Positions 50,231-59,924 of a stretch of 64,000 bases of DNA are shown piece by piece. The notes beneath the pieces are model-generated. The model searched no databases. It saw only the letters and a list, made by a program, of their open reading frames with translations, and was not told the DNA's origin. This stretch comes from Rhodopseudomonas sp. BAL398. Lineage in GTDB: Bacteria; Pseudomonadota; Alphaproteobacteria; Rhizobiales; Xanthobacteraceae. Where the stretch lies: positions 1,674,001 to 1,738,000 of the forward strand of contig NZ_CP133111.1 in NCBI RefSeq assembly GCF_033001325.1, given 5' to 3'. The translations under genes and the position numbers were made by a program. Every line of letters begins with the position of its first letter. Position 1 is the first letter of the stretch.

Positions 50231-51976
50231 CTAATTGCGTGCTTGGCTTCGGAGGCATTCAACAGCCGATTTGATTGCATCGTTCTGCGGCTGCAGCATT
50301 CCCCATTCTTTCCAGAAATCGCGCGTCGCGCTGTCCGGCGTGACCTTTGGAATGTCGAGCTTTATACGCGTCGGCAGGAGAACGGCGTCGCCCAAAAGTA
50401 GAGCTTCGCCAGTATCAAGCAGCGGAAGAATACTGGTTAGCCCCGCCAGTGAATCCGGCATGAGGCGTTTGATCACACCTTGGTCGGTCTCGTTGGTCAG
50501 CCGCAAGGCCAGGAAATTATTGCACTGGCTCAGGATGGTCCGGCTAACGTCCGACGGGCGCTGGCTGACGACCAAGAGCGAAAAGCCGTATTTCCGGCCC
50601 TCTTTGGCAATTCTCTCGAACGAGCCGAGCGCCTGCCGCTGCACGGCATCAGCATCCTCACGAACCGGTAAATAGAGGTGAGCTTCATCGCAAAGCAACG
50701 TCACCGGGGTGCGGGTTTTCGAGTTCATCCAGAACTGGACATCATAAAGAAGACGGGCCAACGTCCCCGTCACAACGGGAAGCACGTCTGCTGGAACCTC
50801 CGAGAAGTCGATGATTTTGATACCGGAGCCACCGTCGGAGGCTAGTAGTTTCAGGACTTGGCTCGCCAGCCAGTCGTATGCCATCGCCTGGGGCGGTGGC
50901 GTAAACATGAAGCCATACCTTCGGTCATCGAGCTTCGCTTCGAGGCGCGACAAGAACCGCGTTAGCTTATCCTCCCATTCACCTTTGACTGGTCCGGTCT
51001 TACCCATTCCCTTGGTTGTATTGTCGGTGTCCAGAAGCTGAAACAGCTTGCGAACGTCGTACGGAATAGGCGAGTCCACGGTGAACGTCTTCTTCACCGT
51101 GTCACGCTTCTCGGCATCCAGCGTCTGGCCCTTCAGCGTCCGGACATGAAGCGTGAATCGTGATGCTTGGTTTGGCGCGTTCTGGTCGCTCCGGTCTAAA
51201 ATCATCGACAACATCTCGTCGCGGTTCAAGAGCCAATACGGCAGGAATAGAACGTCATCGCCCGGCTTCTCAAGGTCGCCGGGGCCGGCAATACGAAAAC
51301 GCTGCGCAAAGCCTCCCACGGTCTTGTCTGCCAAGGGAGCATATTCACCATGCATGTCGAACACGATGATGTTTGGATATTTTAGTTTAGCGGCACGCTC
51401 CAATATTAACGCCACCGCCCAACTCTTGCCCGAGCCGGTACTTCCTAAAATGGCCGCGTGCCGTTGGAAGAACTTGTCGCCGCTGGCTATCGCATCCGCG
51501 GAGCGGTCCGCAACGAACGTGCCAAGCTTGAGGCGCTCGTCGGCCGAAAACCCGGCGCCAAGGATGCCCATAAACCGCTGAAGGTTTGCCCCCTCAATGA
51601 CAAAGCATTCGCGGTCAATCTGCGGAAAGCTGTCAGCGCCGCGCTTGAAAGTATTCGCCTTGGCGCCCTCAATAGTCCGAAAAGTACCGATAAGCACCGC
51701 TTGGACGAGGTCGGTCGGCACGGCCGCCAGCAACGCCCCGTCTTCGCCAGCGTCTTCAAGGTCAGGTAGTTCTTCACGCATGCTTCGTGTCACGCGCTCG
51801 GTCATCGAAATCAGATACTCGCGCTCCGTCGCTCCCCGAATAGCGATGAGCTGACCGATCCCTATCCGGGTCAGGAGCACCGAATTGGTCACGTCGATCG
51901 CGACCCGACTCGTGTCAACGGACGCTACGCGGCCGATTTTATCGTCTTCAGCAAACTGGAGCGCGGCATCGGTCAT
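50231..51976 (-). CDS. herA: HerA-type ATPase of a SIR2-HerA (Nezha) defence pair
   Basis: 581-residue FtsK/HerA-like hexameric ATPase. An N-terminal HAS-barrel region precedes Walker A AAILGSTGSGKSWAV (GSTGSGKS 178-185); Walker B and the sensor are VTLLCDEAHLYLP and FSLLVVSQRPSDVSRTILSQ. The start overlaps the SIR2 stop as ATGA. In SIR2-HerA systems the ATPase assembles with SIR2 and together they degrade NAD+ and/or DNA to stop phage. Confidence 0.92.
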   Translation of the reverse strand: MTDAALQFAEDDKIGRVASVDTSRVAIDVTNSVLLTRIGIGQLIAIRGATEREYLISMTERVTRSMREELPDLEDAGEDGALLAAVPTDLVQAVLIGTFRTIEGAKANTFKRGADSFPQIDRECFVIEGANLQRFMGILGAGFSADERLKLGTFVADRSADAIASGDKFFQRHAAILGSTGSGKSWAVALILERAAKLKYPNIIVFDMHGEYAPLADKTVGGFAQRFRIAGPGDLEKPGDDVLFLPYWLLNRDEMLSMILDRSDQNAPNQASRFTLHVRTLKGQTLDAEKRDTVKKTFTVDSPIPYDVRKLFQLLDTDNTTKGMGKTGPVKGEWEDKLTRFLSRLEAKLDDRRYGFMFTPPPQAMAYDWLASQVLKLLASDGGSGIKIIDFSEVPADVLPVVTGTLARLLYDVQFWMNSKTRTPVTLLCDEAHLYLPVREDADAVQRQALGSFERIAKEGRKYGFSLLVVSQRPSDVSRTILSQCNNFLALRLTNETDQGVIKRLMPDSLAGLTSILPLLDTGEALLLGDAVLLPTRIKLDIPKVTPDSATRDFWKEWGMLQPQNDAIKSAVECLRSQARN

Positions 51977-53010
51977 GGTTCAAGCACCTCTGAAATGAAT
52001 GCACCGAGGTCCCACAGCGCTAGATCCGGTACGAAGAATTCCGTCTTGTCGACGAATACCGACGAACCGTCTTTGCCGGCGACAGACACGTGTTGGATGG
52101 CAATGACATTGGCATGATCTCGCGCCAGCTTCAGAGCATTGTCCGAAAGCGTATGCGTAAGCAGCAAAGTCGGGATGCCGCTCTTAATCCGCGGCGTAAG
52201 ATGGGTTTCAAGATGGTCATCGTTGAAGCCGTACCCGAGGACCAGGAAACGGCTGGCCTTATCGATCGCCCCGTTTGCTCTCTCCCGGTGTCGATCGAAC
52301 GGACTATCGTATCCGTTTCGAAATTTATTAAGACCTGGCGTGATGATCAGTCGAGGCAACGGCAAATCGCCCGCGTAGCTGACTGGCTTACCTTCTCGAT
52401 AGTACCAGTCCAGGCTCCCATGCGGTTTGAATACATTCACCCTTTGCCGGTAGCGATACTGAACGTTCTTCCCCTTCAGCGAGACCTCTCGGCAAAAGCT
52501 AAGCCGGCTTTCCTGCTCGTTCAGATGGCCGGCAAACTGGCCGACAAACAAGGTATCCACACCAAGCCCAGCTTCTTCCGCTGATATCTCGATCAGCCGG
52601 TCATAATTCGTCGTGATCACAGGTACGCCGGTCGTCGGCTTCAGCAAATGCTTCAGCAGCTTTGTGAACCGCAGCGTGCGCGTCTTGTTGAAGACCTCGG
52701 TTACGATCTCACGCTCGCGTTGGGCGATCAGCTCCGCGGTCTTTGCGACAATGGCCGCCTCAAGTGTCGCGCTCGGCGGTTTAGCCAGCAGCGACGCCTC
52801 GAGTCCGTTTGCGGCGATGAGCGGTGACAACTCGGCCCACAGCTTCTTATCGTCGTCCGACAGGCTTGCCTCGATCGTCGCCTGCAAATATCCGGCGAGC
52901 GCACTCATGCCCGGGAGCCCTTCAGCGCATGAGAGGCCTGACCCCACGACGGTCACCAGACCGTCAGTGAAATGGCGTTGAAGCAGTAATTTGAGATCGT
53001 GCAGTTCCAA
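51973..53010 (-). CDS. SIR2-domain NADase effector of a SIR2-HerA pair
   Basis: 345-residue SIR2 domain protein. The NAD-binding motif is VVGSGLSCAEGLPGM (21-35), the Asn/Asp motif VITTNYDRLIE (about 131-141) and the catalytic His197 in FKPHGSLDWYY; all are intact. Start is a TTG at 53008-53010 with a G-rich ribosome site just upstream, and the downstream gene is HerA. The 232-base gap before it separates it from the Hachiman genes. Confidence 0.92.
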   Translation of the reverse strand: MELHDLKLLLQRHFTDGLVTVVGSGLSCAEGLPGMSALAGYLQATIEASLSDDDKKLWAELSPLIAANGLEASLLAKPPSATLEAAIVAKTAELIAQREREIVTEVFNKTRTLRFTKLLKHLLKPTTGVPVITTNYDRLIEISAEEAGLGVDTLFVGQFAGHLNEQESRLSFCREVSLKGKNVQYRYRQRVNVFKPHGSLDWYYREGKPVSYAGDLPLPRLIITPGLNKFRNGYDSPFDRHRERANGAIDKASRFLVLGYGFNDDHLETHLTPRIKSGIPTLLLTHTLSDNALKLARDHANVIAIQHVSVAGKDGSSVFVDKTEFFVPDLALWDLGAFISEVLEP

Positions 53011-53242
53011 GTGCCCCCCGGCAAAACGATCTAGTTGCTTATTTATTTCCGCAATACTTGGTGGCGGAACGTGCGCTATTCAAGGTAGCAATAGTAGCAG
53101 CAAAAGCTCCCACCGAGCGAGAAGCGCGCAAGACCGCACCCGCTCCGCGGAATTGGCGCTCGAGTCGTAGATCGAAGATGCCTCGCGACGCCACGTTCTG
53201 CCGAAGGTGGGCCAGCGCGATCGTTCAAAGCGCGCGCGGAAG

Positions 53243-56200
53243 CTACGCGTTGGCTGTTGGCCACCGCATTTTGCCCCTTCCGACACGCAAGACATCCACG
53301 AGCGTAGTTTTGCCCGATATCCTTCCCGAGAATAGACTCGGCTTTGGATCGAGGGCAGCCTTCCTGAATGATGCAAGACGCCGATAATCTGGCGTCGCAA
53401 GCCAGGTGCGCCCGTCGCCCGCGTCGGTCACGATTCGATAAAGTCCTGGTGGCGGTACAGCAGTCCCCGCAGGCACATCGAGCAGCCGCTTGTTACGCTC
53501 CACAGTCCATTTCTGGATGCCGCCACTGAGCGCTTCTGTCCTGAACCTGGCCCAGAGAGCCGCTGTTTCAGGCGTCGGCCAGTCGCCAGCGTCGGTGAAC
53601 GCGGCAATCTCGTCGGATTCAAGCCAGGCTCGCATTTCCGCTGGCGTCACGAAGACCGGGTCGGTGCTTTCGATGGCCACCATGGCTGCTCGTCGCGACG
53701 GCAACCCGGCGCGCACCAACATAGACATCATGAAGCGGGGCACACCCGTTTCCAACGATGCTGCCCCTCCGCCAGGAATGATATCGGGGGACCAGCCGAG
53801 CGACACACGTCGCGTCCTGATGGCTTCGAGGGCCCAAACCAGCCGATACGTGAATGCCTCTTCGACCACACGCATGTTCTCAGGGCCGATCTCCGAAACA
53901 TCAATTCCCGAGATCCACTGCCGGAGAATGGATTTCCAATTGCTTGGCAGCGCGTTCTTCTTGTCCGGAATAAACGGACGCATGACCAGAAGCCGCTCGC
54001 CAAGGCCGGCCAGCGCTTCTGAAAGTTCCTCCACATCACCAGGAAGTGACGCCATATCCGCTCGATCGACCAGTGCTCCGAGTTCATCTGCCATCGCATC
54101 GATCGTCAGTCCGGCCTCAAGCCCGACGCCCATAGCGAAGTGTCCCTTTCGGGCCTGCGGCGTTGTCGATGTCCAGATGAGGTTGGCGCGGGCCTCAAAA
54201 ACTTTCTGATGCAGCGCTTTGGTGGCCTCTCCCTCACGCGAGATCTGCCGTGCCCACAACGATCCCCTCAGCGCCTCATCGAGTAGCTTCGGAAGGTCGG
54301 CGCGATCAGCATCCAAGGCTTCGATCAACCCGAAGACGGTGGCATCAAGACGCTCCACAAGCTGCGACAGTGGCTCCTCGTCGATGGCCTCCTCGCCATC
54401 GCCTCCATCATCGCCGGTTTCCTCGTCGTCAATCGCATCATCATCGCCGGATACGTCATCGGCCCCGTCTGCGAGCACCGAGGCCAAAGCAGCTTCTTCG
54501 GCGTCCGACTTCCAGGCATCCCGCGCATTAGCGAGATATTCCCAAGCATCAGCCCGATCCAAAACGCCTTCGCGGCTCAGTCGCTCCAGAATTTCCGCGA
54601 CGATCTGGATTAGGCCGCTTTTCAGGGTCCGCGCCTTGGACGACGCAACGAGTGTGCGCCATTCTTTGCTCCGCCAATCAACCTTGTCGAACATGACATG
54701 GACAATCAGGCCCTCGACGTCGACGAACGCCCGACCGGCGCGGCCAGCGACATTGGCGAACTCCTCGCCGGTGATAAGCGCGCCCGAACGATAAAGCGCC
54801 GGAACAAGCAGTACGGCTGCGTTGAGGTTGAGGCCTTGCGATAGCGTCGGCGACGCGACAATGACCTTCAGTACGCCATCCGACAGCAGGACTTCCAGTT
54901 CCCGCAAAAACGGGCTTGGAAGACGCCCGTGATGGATGGCGACGCCCAACCTCAAGCAAGCCACCGCCGGGTGCTCCTCGCCCAGCCATTCCTTACCGAC
55001 CTCAAGCGCACGCGCGATGGCAGGCTCATCCTCAAGGAGCGACGCCAGATAGCCACGCTTACAGAGGTCGACCACCCGCTTGCCGTAGCCCTCAACCCAG
55101 TTTGCCTGTGTGGAGAAAATAAGGGTGCGCTTTCCCTGCCCGGCAAATTCCCACGCAGCAAACAATGCGAGCTGGCCTGCTTCGCGTGGATAGGGCTTCT
55201 TCTCGCGCCCCAACGCGGCCTTCCGGAGAACGAACTTGTCGATGAACGGGCCGTTCGCGGTTAGATCGAGCGTGAGCCGCGCATCTCTCGCTCGCCACGT
55301 CAGCATACCGAACCGCTGGCGGGTCGGACGCCAATCCGACCGAACCGGCTCACCGGGCTGGTCACTCCGTATCCATGCGGTCAAGTCGTTCAGTTCGTCG
55401 CCGCTTGGAAGGATCGCCGAGAGACAGATGATCCGTCGGTCGGCAGCATCAGTTCGCCTAAGCAGGCGCTGGACAAGAGTCTCATATCTTATCTCTCGCT
55501 CACTCGGGCCAATCATGTGTCCCTCATCGAGCACGATCAGACCCACGTCATCGATCAAGCTGGGATCGCTACGGAGTGCGAAATCCAGCTTCTCCGGCGT
55601 GGAAATCACGATTTCCCGAGAGCGAAGCGCATCCTCGTCACCCGATGATAATCCGCTCGCCCCGTAGAGCGACGAGACGCTGAACCCCAAAGGGGCGAAG
55701 GTTTTCCTGAACGAGCGCTCCGTCTGAGCCGAAAGCGCTCGGAGGGGCGTAACGATGAGCACGCGCCGAGCCGCGGAAAGCGTCATCAGCGCCGCGATTT
55801 CCGCTACGCGTGTTTTTCCGGCGCTCGTCGGAAGAGCAACAACCAGATCGTCCGTCATGTCTGTCGACCGCCGAGCCGCCTCACGCTGCGAGGGCCAAAG
55901 CTCGACCTCGGCGCTTTTACGAGCAAACAACGAGCTGACGAACAGGTGCCGAAGTTCGGAGTATCGCTCCTCTGCCCCGTCGGGCGGCTGCACCGGCAGG
56001 TTTTGATGCAGTGAATGGGCCCACAGGTCGTCGATGAGATGACGGCAGAGGTTGGAAATCCACCAGAGGGGTACGTTCTCGGCGTTGTCGGCCAAGCTGA
56101 TTCCTGCGGCTAGGAGCGAACGCGCGACCTCCAAAGGCTCTTCTTCGCCAGTCTCCAAAGCGAACTCGAAGAACGCCAATGCACGGCAAATCGTCGTATT

Positions 56201-56773
56201 GAGGATCGTCGCCAGTACATCGTCCGAGTCAGCGTCGTCGCCCGATAGGGCCGCAGACACCTGCGCATCGCCATGGGCATCGTCCGTCAGCCAATCGCGG
56301 ACGAACCCGCGGAGCCGATCAAGATCCCGAAGGATCAACAACATCACTGCGGTCTCACCTGGCGCGGAGTTGAGATCCTCGGGCGCTTCATTGAAAAGCG
56401 AGTAAGCAACCGCCGAGTAACCTGCCAAATGATAGGCGGCGGCAGCTATTGTTCTCCGGAACCCCCGATCCGTCGCCCCTGGATCGGCATTACGCACAAG
56501 GGCTTCAAACGCATTTGCGGCCCGTTCGAAAGCCTTGCTGGTGAGCGGACTCGCGCCCTCGCGGCCCCGTAGCGCCATGGCAGCCCGAAGCAACGCAAAT
56601 CCATGCTCCGCAAGATCCGTGTCGATTGTGGCCCCGAGGGCGGGTGCGTTGTCCGGCAAAACACCATCGGTTCGCATCAGCGACCACGCCGTCCCCCGGT
56701 ACAGAAGCCGACGTAGGACGCCTTCTTGGGTCGCGCTGGTCAGGAAGGTCTGGAGTTCCTCAATCGTCTCCAA
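53243..56773 (-). CDS. hamB: Hachiman helicase HamB
   Basis: 1176-residue Ski2-like SF2 helicase. A 290-residue N-terminal region precedes Walker A VVALPTSAGKTRVAE (PTSAGKT 315-321) and the DEGH box GLIVLDEGHMIGPSE (416-419); motif VI is EEFANVAGRAGRAFVD. A run of Asp/Glu-rich low complexity lies around residues 790-830. Start is a TTG at 56771-56773 inside the end of hamA (14-base overlap) with AAGAGGTGG upstream. HamB is the sensor helicase that controls the HamA nuclease in Hachiman defence. Confidence 0.9.
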   Translation of the reverse strand: METIEELQTFLTSATQEGVLRRLLYRGTAWSLMRTDGVLPDNAPALGATIDTDLAEHGFALLRAAMALRGREGASPLTSKAFERAANAFEALVRNADPGATDRGFRRTIAAAAYHLAGYSAVAYSLFNEAPEDLNSAPGETAVMLLILRDLDRLRGFVRDWLTDDAHGDAQVSAALSGDDADSDDVLATILNTTICRALAFFEFALETGEEEPLEVARSLLAAGISLADNAENVPLWWISNLCRHLIDDLWAHSLHQNLPVQPPDGAEERYSELRHLFVSSLFARKSAEVELWPSQREAARRSTDMTDDLVVALPTSAGKTRVAEIAALMTLSAARRVLIVTPLRALSAQTERSFRKTFAPLGFSVSSLYGASGLSSGDEDALRSREIVISTPEKLDFALRSDPSLIDDVGLIVLDEGHMIGPSEREIRYETLVQRLLRRTDAADRRIICLSAILPSGDELNDLTAWIRSDQPGEPVRSDWRPTRQRFGMLTWRARDARLTLDLTANGPFIDKFVLRKAALGREKKPYPREAGQLALFAAWEFAGQGKRTLIFSTQANWVEGYGKRVVDLCKRGYLASLLEDEPAIARALEVGKEWLGEEHPAVACLRLGVAIHHGRLPSPFLRELEVLLSDGVLKVIVASPTLSQGLNLNAAVLLVPALYRSGALITGEEFANVAGRAGRAFVDVEGLIVHVMFDKVDWRSKEWRTLVASSKARTLKSGLIQIVAEILERLSREGVLDRADAWEYLANARDAWKSDAEEAALASVLADGADDVSGDDDAIDDEETGDDGGDGEEAIDEEPLSQLVERLDATVFGLIEALDADRADLPKLLDEALRGSLWARQISREGEATKALHQKVFEARANLIWTSTTPQARKGHFAMGVGLEAGLTIDAMADELGALVDRADMASLPGDVEELSEALAGLGERLLVMRPFIPDKKNALPSNWKSILRQWISGIDVSEIGPENMRVVEEAFTYRLVWALEAIRTRRVSLGWSPDIIPGGGAASLETGVPRFMMSMLVRAGLPSRRAAMVAIESTDPVFVTPAEMRAWLESDEIAAFTDAGDWPTPETAALWARFRTEALSGGIQKWTVERNKRLLDVPAGTAVPPPGLYRIVTDAGDGRTWLATPDYRRLASFRKAALDPKPSLFSGRISGKTTLVDVLRVGRGKMRWPTANA

Positions 56774-57545
56774 GGTTTTCCACCTCTTCGAACGTCTCCT
56801 TGATGAATTCCTGGTGATCCTGGATACGAAGATTCACAACGAACTGATCTCTGTTCGTGCTCGCCCCGTCCAGATCCTCCTTCAACGCCGCCGGCGGCGC
56901 GTTTCCCGACATCGTGAAAAGCATGTGATCAATGCGATCCGCACGGAGGGCCTTGAGCCCGACCTCGTCGCGGATAGTTCGGCCAAGCTTCACGTCGTCC
57001 TCATCCGCACTTTCCAGCAACCGATTGGCGACGAAAAGTAGGGAATCCGGCGTGCAGCGGCCGTTATCGCGATTGAGGACCTTCCGGGCGTTGGTGACCG
57101 TGGTCTTCCCAAGAACCTTATTACTCTTGGCCTCACCCTTCAGAAGCCACAACTCTCCATCGTTACCAGGCCCATACCCCGCGCCGATAAAGTCATCACC
57201 ACGAAGGGCCATGTTGCGCCCGTCCTTGTACCGCAATCGCCGCACCGGGACGCGAAGGCCAATCTCCTCCTCGACCAGCTCGGTTGCGAGTATCTCGCCG
57301 AGGTCGCCCGATCGAGATGTTGGCGTCTGGGGAAGTTCGGCTCGCAGAATCTCCGCGGCAGTCTTGAAGCCGAGTCGAGCTACGTCGTCTGCGATGCGCT
57401 CGAGCCGCTCGTAATGCGAACGCACGGTTTCAGCGAGTGCATCGCGGATTTTGTCGCGGCCACCGTCTTTCTCGACAAGCGTCCAATACTCCTTGCGCTC
57501 GTTCTTTTCCTTGGTGGCATCACACCACGTCTTATATAGCAGCAC
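56760..57545 (-). CDS. hamA: Hachiman nuclease HamA (DUF1837), start uncertain
   Basis: 261 residues from a GTG at 57543-57545. The DUF1837 nuclease core shows RSGDLGEILATELVEEE (Glu84), MALRGDDFIGAGYGP (Asp117/118) and LWLLKGEAKSNKVLG (Glu138, Lys140), a PD-(D/E)xK-like site. HamA cleaves DNA when HamB senses damaged or invading DNA. The frame is open and protein-like upstream of this GTG with no start codon, and continues in another frame after a likely one-base deletion (see 57546-57637), so the true N-terminus may be about 31 residues longer or the gene may be disrupted. Confidence 0.85.
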   Translation of the reverse strand: MLLYKTWCDATKEKNERKEYWTLVEKDGGRDKIRDALAETVRSHYERLERIADDVARLGFKTAAEILRAELPQTPTSRSGDLGEILATELVEEEIGLRVPVRRLRYKDGRNMALRGDDFIGAGYGPGNDGELWLLKGEAKSNKVLGKTTVTNARKVLNRDNGRCTPDSLLFVANRLLESADEDDVKLGRTIRDEVGLKALRADRIDHMLFTMSGNAPPAALKEDLDGASTNRDQFVVNLRIQDHQEFIKETFEEVENLGDD

Positions 57546-57637
57546 GCGACGCCCATCCCCCTGTAGCGCCGACGCGAGAAATACTATGCGATCTCAGTTA
57601 GAACGACCCCATTGTGTCGATCAATTGAAAATTGCAC
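57546..57637 (-). pseudogene. Frameshifted 5' end of hamA
   Basis: Upstream of the hamA GTG the same frame reads IVFLASALQGDGRR with no start codon. One frame over, a GTG at 57637 opens VQFSIDRHNGVVLTEIA and stops at 57584-57586, exactly where the other frame begins. Adding one base near 57587 would join them into a continuous N-terminus and give HamA of about 292 residues. This is inferred from reading-frame continuity, not from an alignment. Confidence 0.5.
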
Positions 57638-57690
57638 CTCGCCGGCCAGACTCGATCCAACGACAATACATTAACAACCTCTGCGCGTCT

Positions 57691-58285
57691 TTAATCACTT
57701 CCGGGTCGAACGGTCTCGACGTGCAGGCTACCGACCGGCGATGGACGCAGCAGCTCAGTTTCGGGCTTGGTCAGATAGATCCAATGAGCCCAATCGCCCG
57801 GCTGAAGCACGACGACCTGCCTGTCATGATAGGGACCAACGGCGGGGCCTGGCTCCGTCGTCAGCATCGTGAAGACCGGCGACGCGTTGGCCTTGCCCTC
57901 ACGCCAGATACCGGCGATCGCCAAAAACGACGCATCGTTCAGCGTGAAGTGGTGTTTCGCCTTCGGGTATTTCTTGCCCGTGAACTCAAAGAAAGCCGAC
58001 GCGGGGATGAGGCAGCGGTTGCTCTTGGCGAAGCTGCGGCCTTCGGAGCGGAAGTTGAAGACCGGTCCGCCGCGAGGACTCGATGGCGGAAAGCTGAAGT
58101 TCATCGCCACCAGTTCAATGCCGTTGCCGGCCGCGCGCATGACCGGCCCCATATCGTTGATCTTGATGTCGTCGGCCTGTGGAAGATCAAGCTCGATTTG
58201 CTGCGTTGGAACGCCGAGTTCCAGCGCCTGCATCATGTCGCAGTATTCTTTCCACCGGATATGCTGCTCATAATCATTGCCACAT
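57691..58285 (-). pseudogene. SRAP-family (YedK/HMCES-like) gene with codon-2 insertion
   Basis: About 197 residues of an SRAP protein, which uses Cys2 to crosslink abasic DNA sites. The body is well conserved: ELDLPQADDIKINDMGPVMR, GPVFNFRSEGRSFAKSNRCL and IPASAFFEFTGKKYPKAKHH. At the 5' end the ATG at 58283-58285 is followed by TGG CAA TGA, whereas removing one G gives ATG TGC AAT GAT TAT, i.e. MCNDYEQH, the expected start with catalytic Cys2. The body's frame is open upstream to 58563 but then Cys is internal and cannot act as the N-terminal nucleophile. Either inactive or a sequence error. Confidence 0.8.
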
Positions 58286-58500
58286 CTACTGTAACTTAGG
58301 ACGATCGCACCAAAATTTCGAGCCATGCACCCATGCAGGTTCTCCTTGAGCATCATGGGTCGGTTTTCGAAGCAATGCCGAGCCGGCCCGTTCCCTGAGG
58401 GGAAAGCCTTCCCCTGCGTCCGAGCCTTCGGTCTCGGCCGACCCCTTCTGCGGGGAAACCCCGCAACGCCCTGAGAGTGAGAGAGCGGACTGTTTTCCGT

Positions 58501-58540
58501 GACGGGTTGAAGGTTGGAGAAGAGGTCTCCGGCGCCCGTC
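58501..58540 (+). promoter_or_regulatory. Hairpin leader 1, upstream of DUF932 gene
   Basis: GACGGG (58501-58506) pairs with CCCGTC (58535-58540), enclosing an inner GGAGA...TCTCC hairpin. It closely matches leader 2 at 59869-59909, with the inner stem differing by compensating changes. Likely an RNA element in the 5' UTR of the next gene. Confidence 0.65.
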
Positions 58541-58555
58541 ATGGAGATTGGTCCC

Positions 58556-59749
58556 ATGAACATGCAGGTTCTCGACGCCCGCCGTGACTCGAACGGCGGC
58601 TACAAGGTCGATGTGAGCCGGGGGGAGCGGATCGGCCGCGTCTCGTCGGAATGGTTTTCTCGCCCCGCCGATGAGCGCTACCTGTCCCTGACCGAGTTGG
58701 GCCGTGCGGTTAGCGACCGCGCCGAACGCAGCCGGACGCGCGTCGTAGAGAGCGCACTCGTCCATGTAGAGGCGAACCGCAACGATCCGGAACGGCTGGC
58801 GCTGATCCTCCCGGGCACCGACACTCCCATCGCGCCGACACATTGGTCCTTCGGCCAGCTCGCCAGTCTGGTCGGCGCACCAGCGGCCTATTTGCGGCAG
58901 CTCCCGGCCGCACTCGCTGGCATCAACCTGCAATATGGCCTCACCTCCAATCGGGCGGAGCAGATCAAGACGCTCGAAACCGACAACGGCCGCGTCGAGC
59001 TTCGCGCCGTCACCGGCCCCGATTATGGCCGCATCTTCGACCATGAACTGGTCGAAGCGGTCCAGCGCATCGCCGGCAATGGCACGGGCGACACCCGCTG
59101 GAAGGTTCCGGGTGTGCTCGATTGGTCGACCGGGATCTATAATCCGTGCGTCGACATCACCAAGGACACCACGACGCTCTACGCCTCCGATCGCGACGTC
59201 TTCCTGTTCCTGGTCGACGACCTGAACCCGATCGAGGCCGGGCGTCTGCCGGACGGTTCGCCGGATCTCTACTTCCGGGGCTTCTACTGCTGGAACTCCG
59301 AGGTCGGCGCCAAGACGCTCGGCATGGCGAGCTTCTATCTGCGCGCGGTTTGCCAGAATCGAAATCTCTGGGGCGTGGAGGATTTCGAGGAGATCACCAT
59401 CCGCCACTCCAAATATGCGGCCAATCGCTTCGCGCACGAGGCGGCCCCGGCGCTGCTGAACTTCGCGAACTCCTCGCCCCTACCATTCGTCAACGGCATC
59501 AAGGCCGCCCGCGAGCGGATCGTCGCCAGAACCGACGAGGACCGCACCGACTTCCTGCGTCGCCGCGGCTTCTCCAAGGCCGAGACCGGCAAGATCATCG
59601 ACAGGGTGCTCGCCGAGGAAGGCCGGCCGCCGGAGTCCATCTTCGATTTCGTGCAGGGCATCACCGCCGTCGCGCGCGAAAAGCCTCATCAGGACGCCCG
59701 TCTCGACATGGAGGGCAAGGCCAAGAAGTTGCTCGATCGAGCTGCCTGA
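58556..59749 (+). CDS. DUF932 domain-containing protein
   Basis: 397-residue DUF932 protein, common on plasmids and integrative elements of alphaproteobacteria. The ATG at 58556 gives MNMQVLDARRDSNGGYKVDV with a GGAG site upstream. Conserved segments: WSFGQLASLVGAPAAYLRQL, RAVTGPDYGRIFDHELVEAV and KYAANRFAHEAAPALLNFAN. The family has no settled biochemical role. It opens the plus-strand mobile-element module. Confidence 0.88.
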   Translation: MNMQVLDARRDSNGGYKVDVSRGERIGRVSSEWFSRPADERYLSLTELGRAVSDRAERSRTRVVESALVHVEANRNDPERLALILPGTDTPIAPTHWSFGQLASLVGAPAAYLRQLPAALAGINLQYGLTSNRAEQIKTLETDNGRVELRAVTGPDYGRIFDHELVEAVQRIAGNGTGDTRWKVPGVLDWSTGIYNPCVDITKDTTTLYASDRDVFLFLVDDLNPIEAGRLPDGSPDLYFRGFYCWNSEVGAKTLGMASFYLRAVCQNRNLWGVEDFEEITIRHSKYAANRFAHEAAPALLNFANSSPLPFVNGIKAARERIVARTDEDRTDFLRRRGFSKAETGKIIDRVLAEEGRPPESIFDFVQGITAVAREKPHQDARLDMEGKAKKLLDRAA

Positions 59750-59868
59750 TTTCCGCGAAGCCGGGGATGCGGTTTTCCGTGTCTCCGGCTTTGCGCTTCC
59801 GTGCCTTTCAGGTTTGCCGGTTCGTGGCGCTGCCCCCTTTAGAGGAAGAGGGCGGCGCTTCGCTTCGT

Positions 59869-59909
59869 GACGGGTTGGAGGTTGAGAGAGAGTCTCTCGG
59901 CCGCCCGTC
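59869..59909 (+). promoter_or_regulatory. Hairpin leader 2, upstream of parB-like gene
   Basis: GACGGG (59869-59874) pairs with CCCGTC (59904-59909), with an inner GAGAGA...TCTCTC stem. It ends 15 bases before the ATG and is preceded by AGAGGAAGAGGGCGGC, also seen before leader 4. Confidence 0.65.
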
Positions 59910-59924
59910 GCGGAGTAAATCCCG

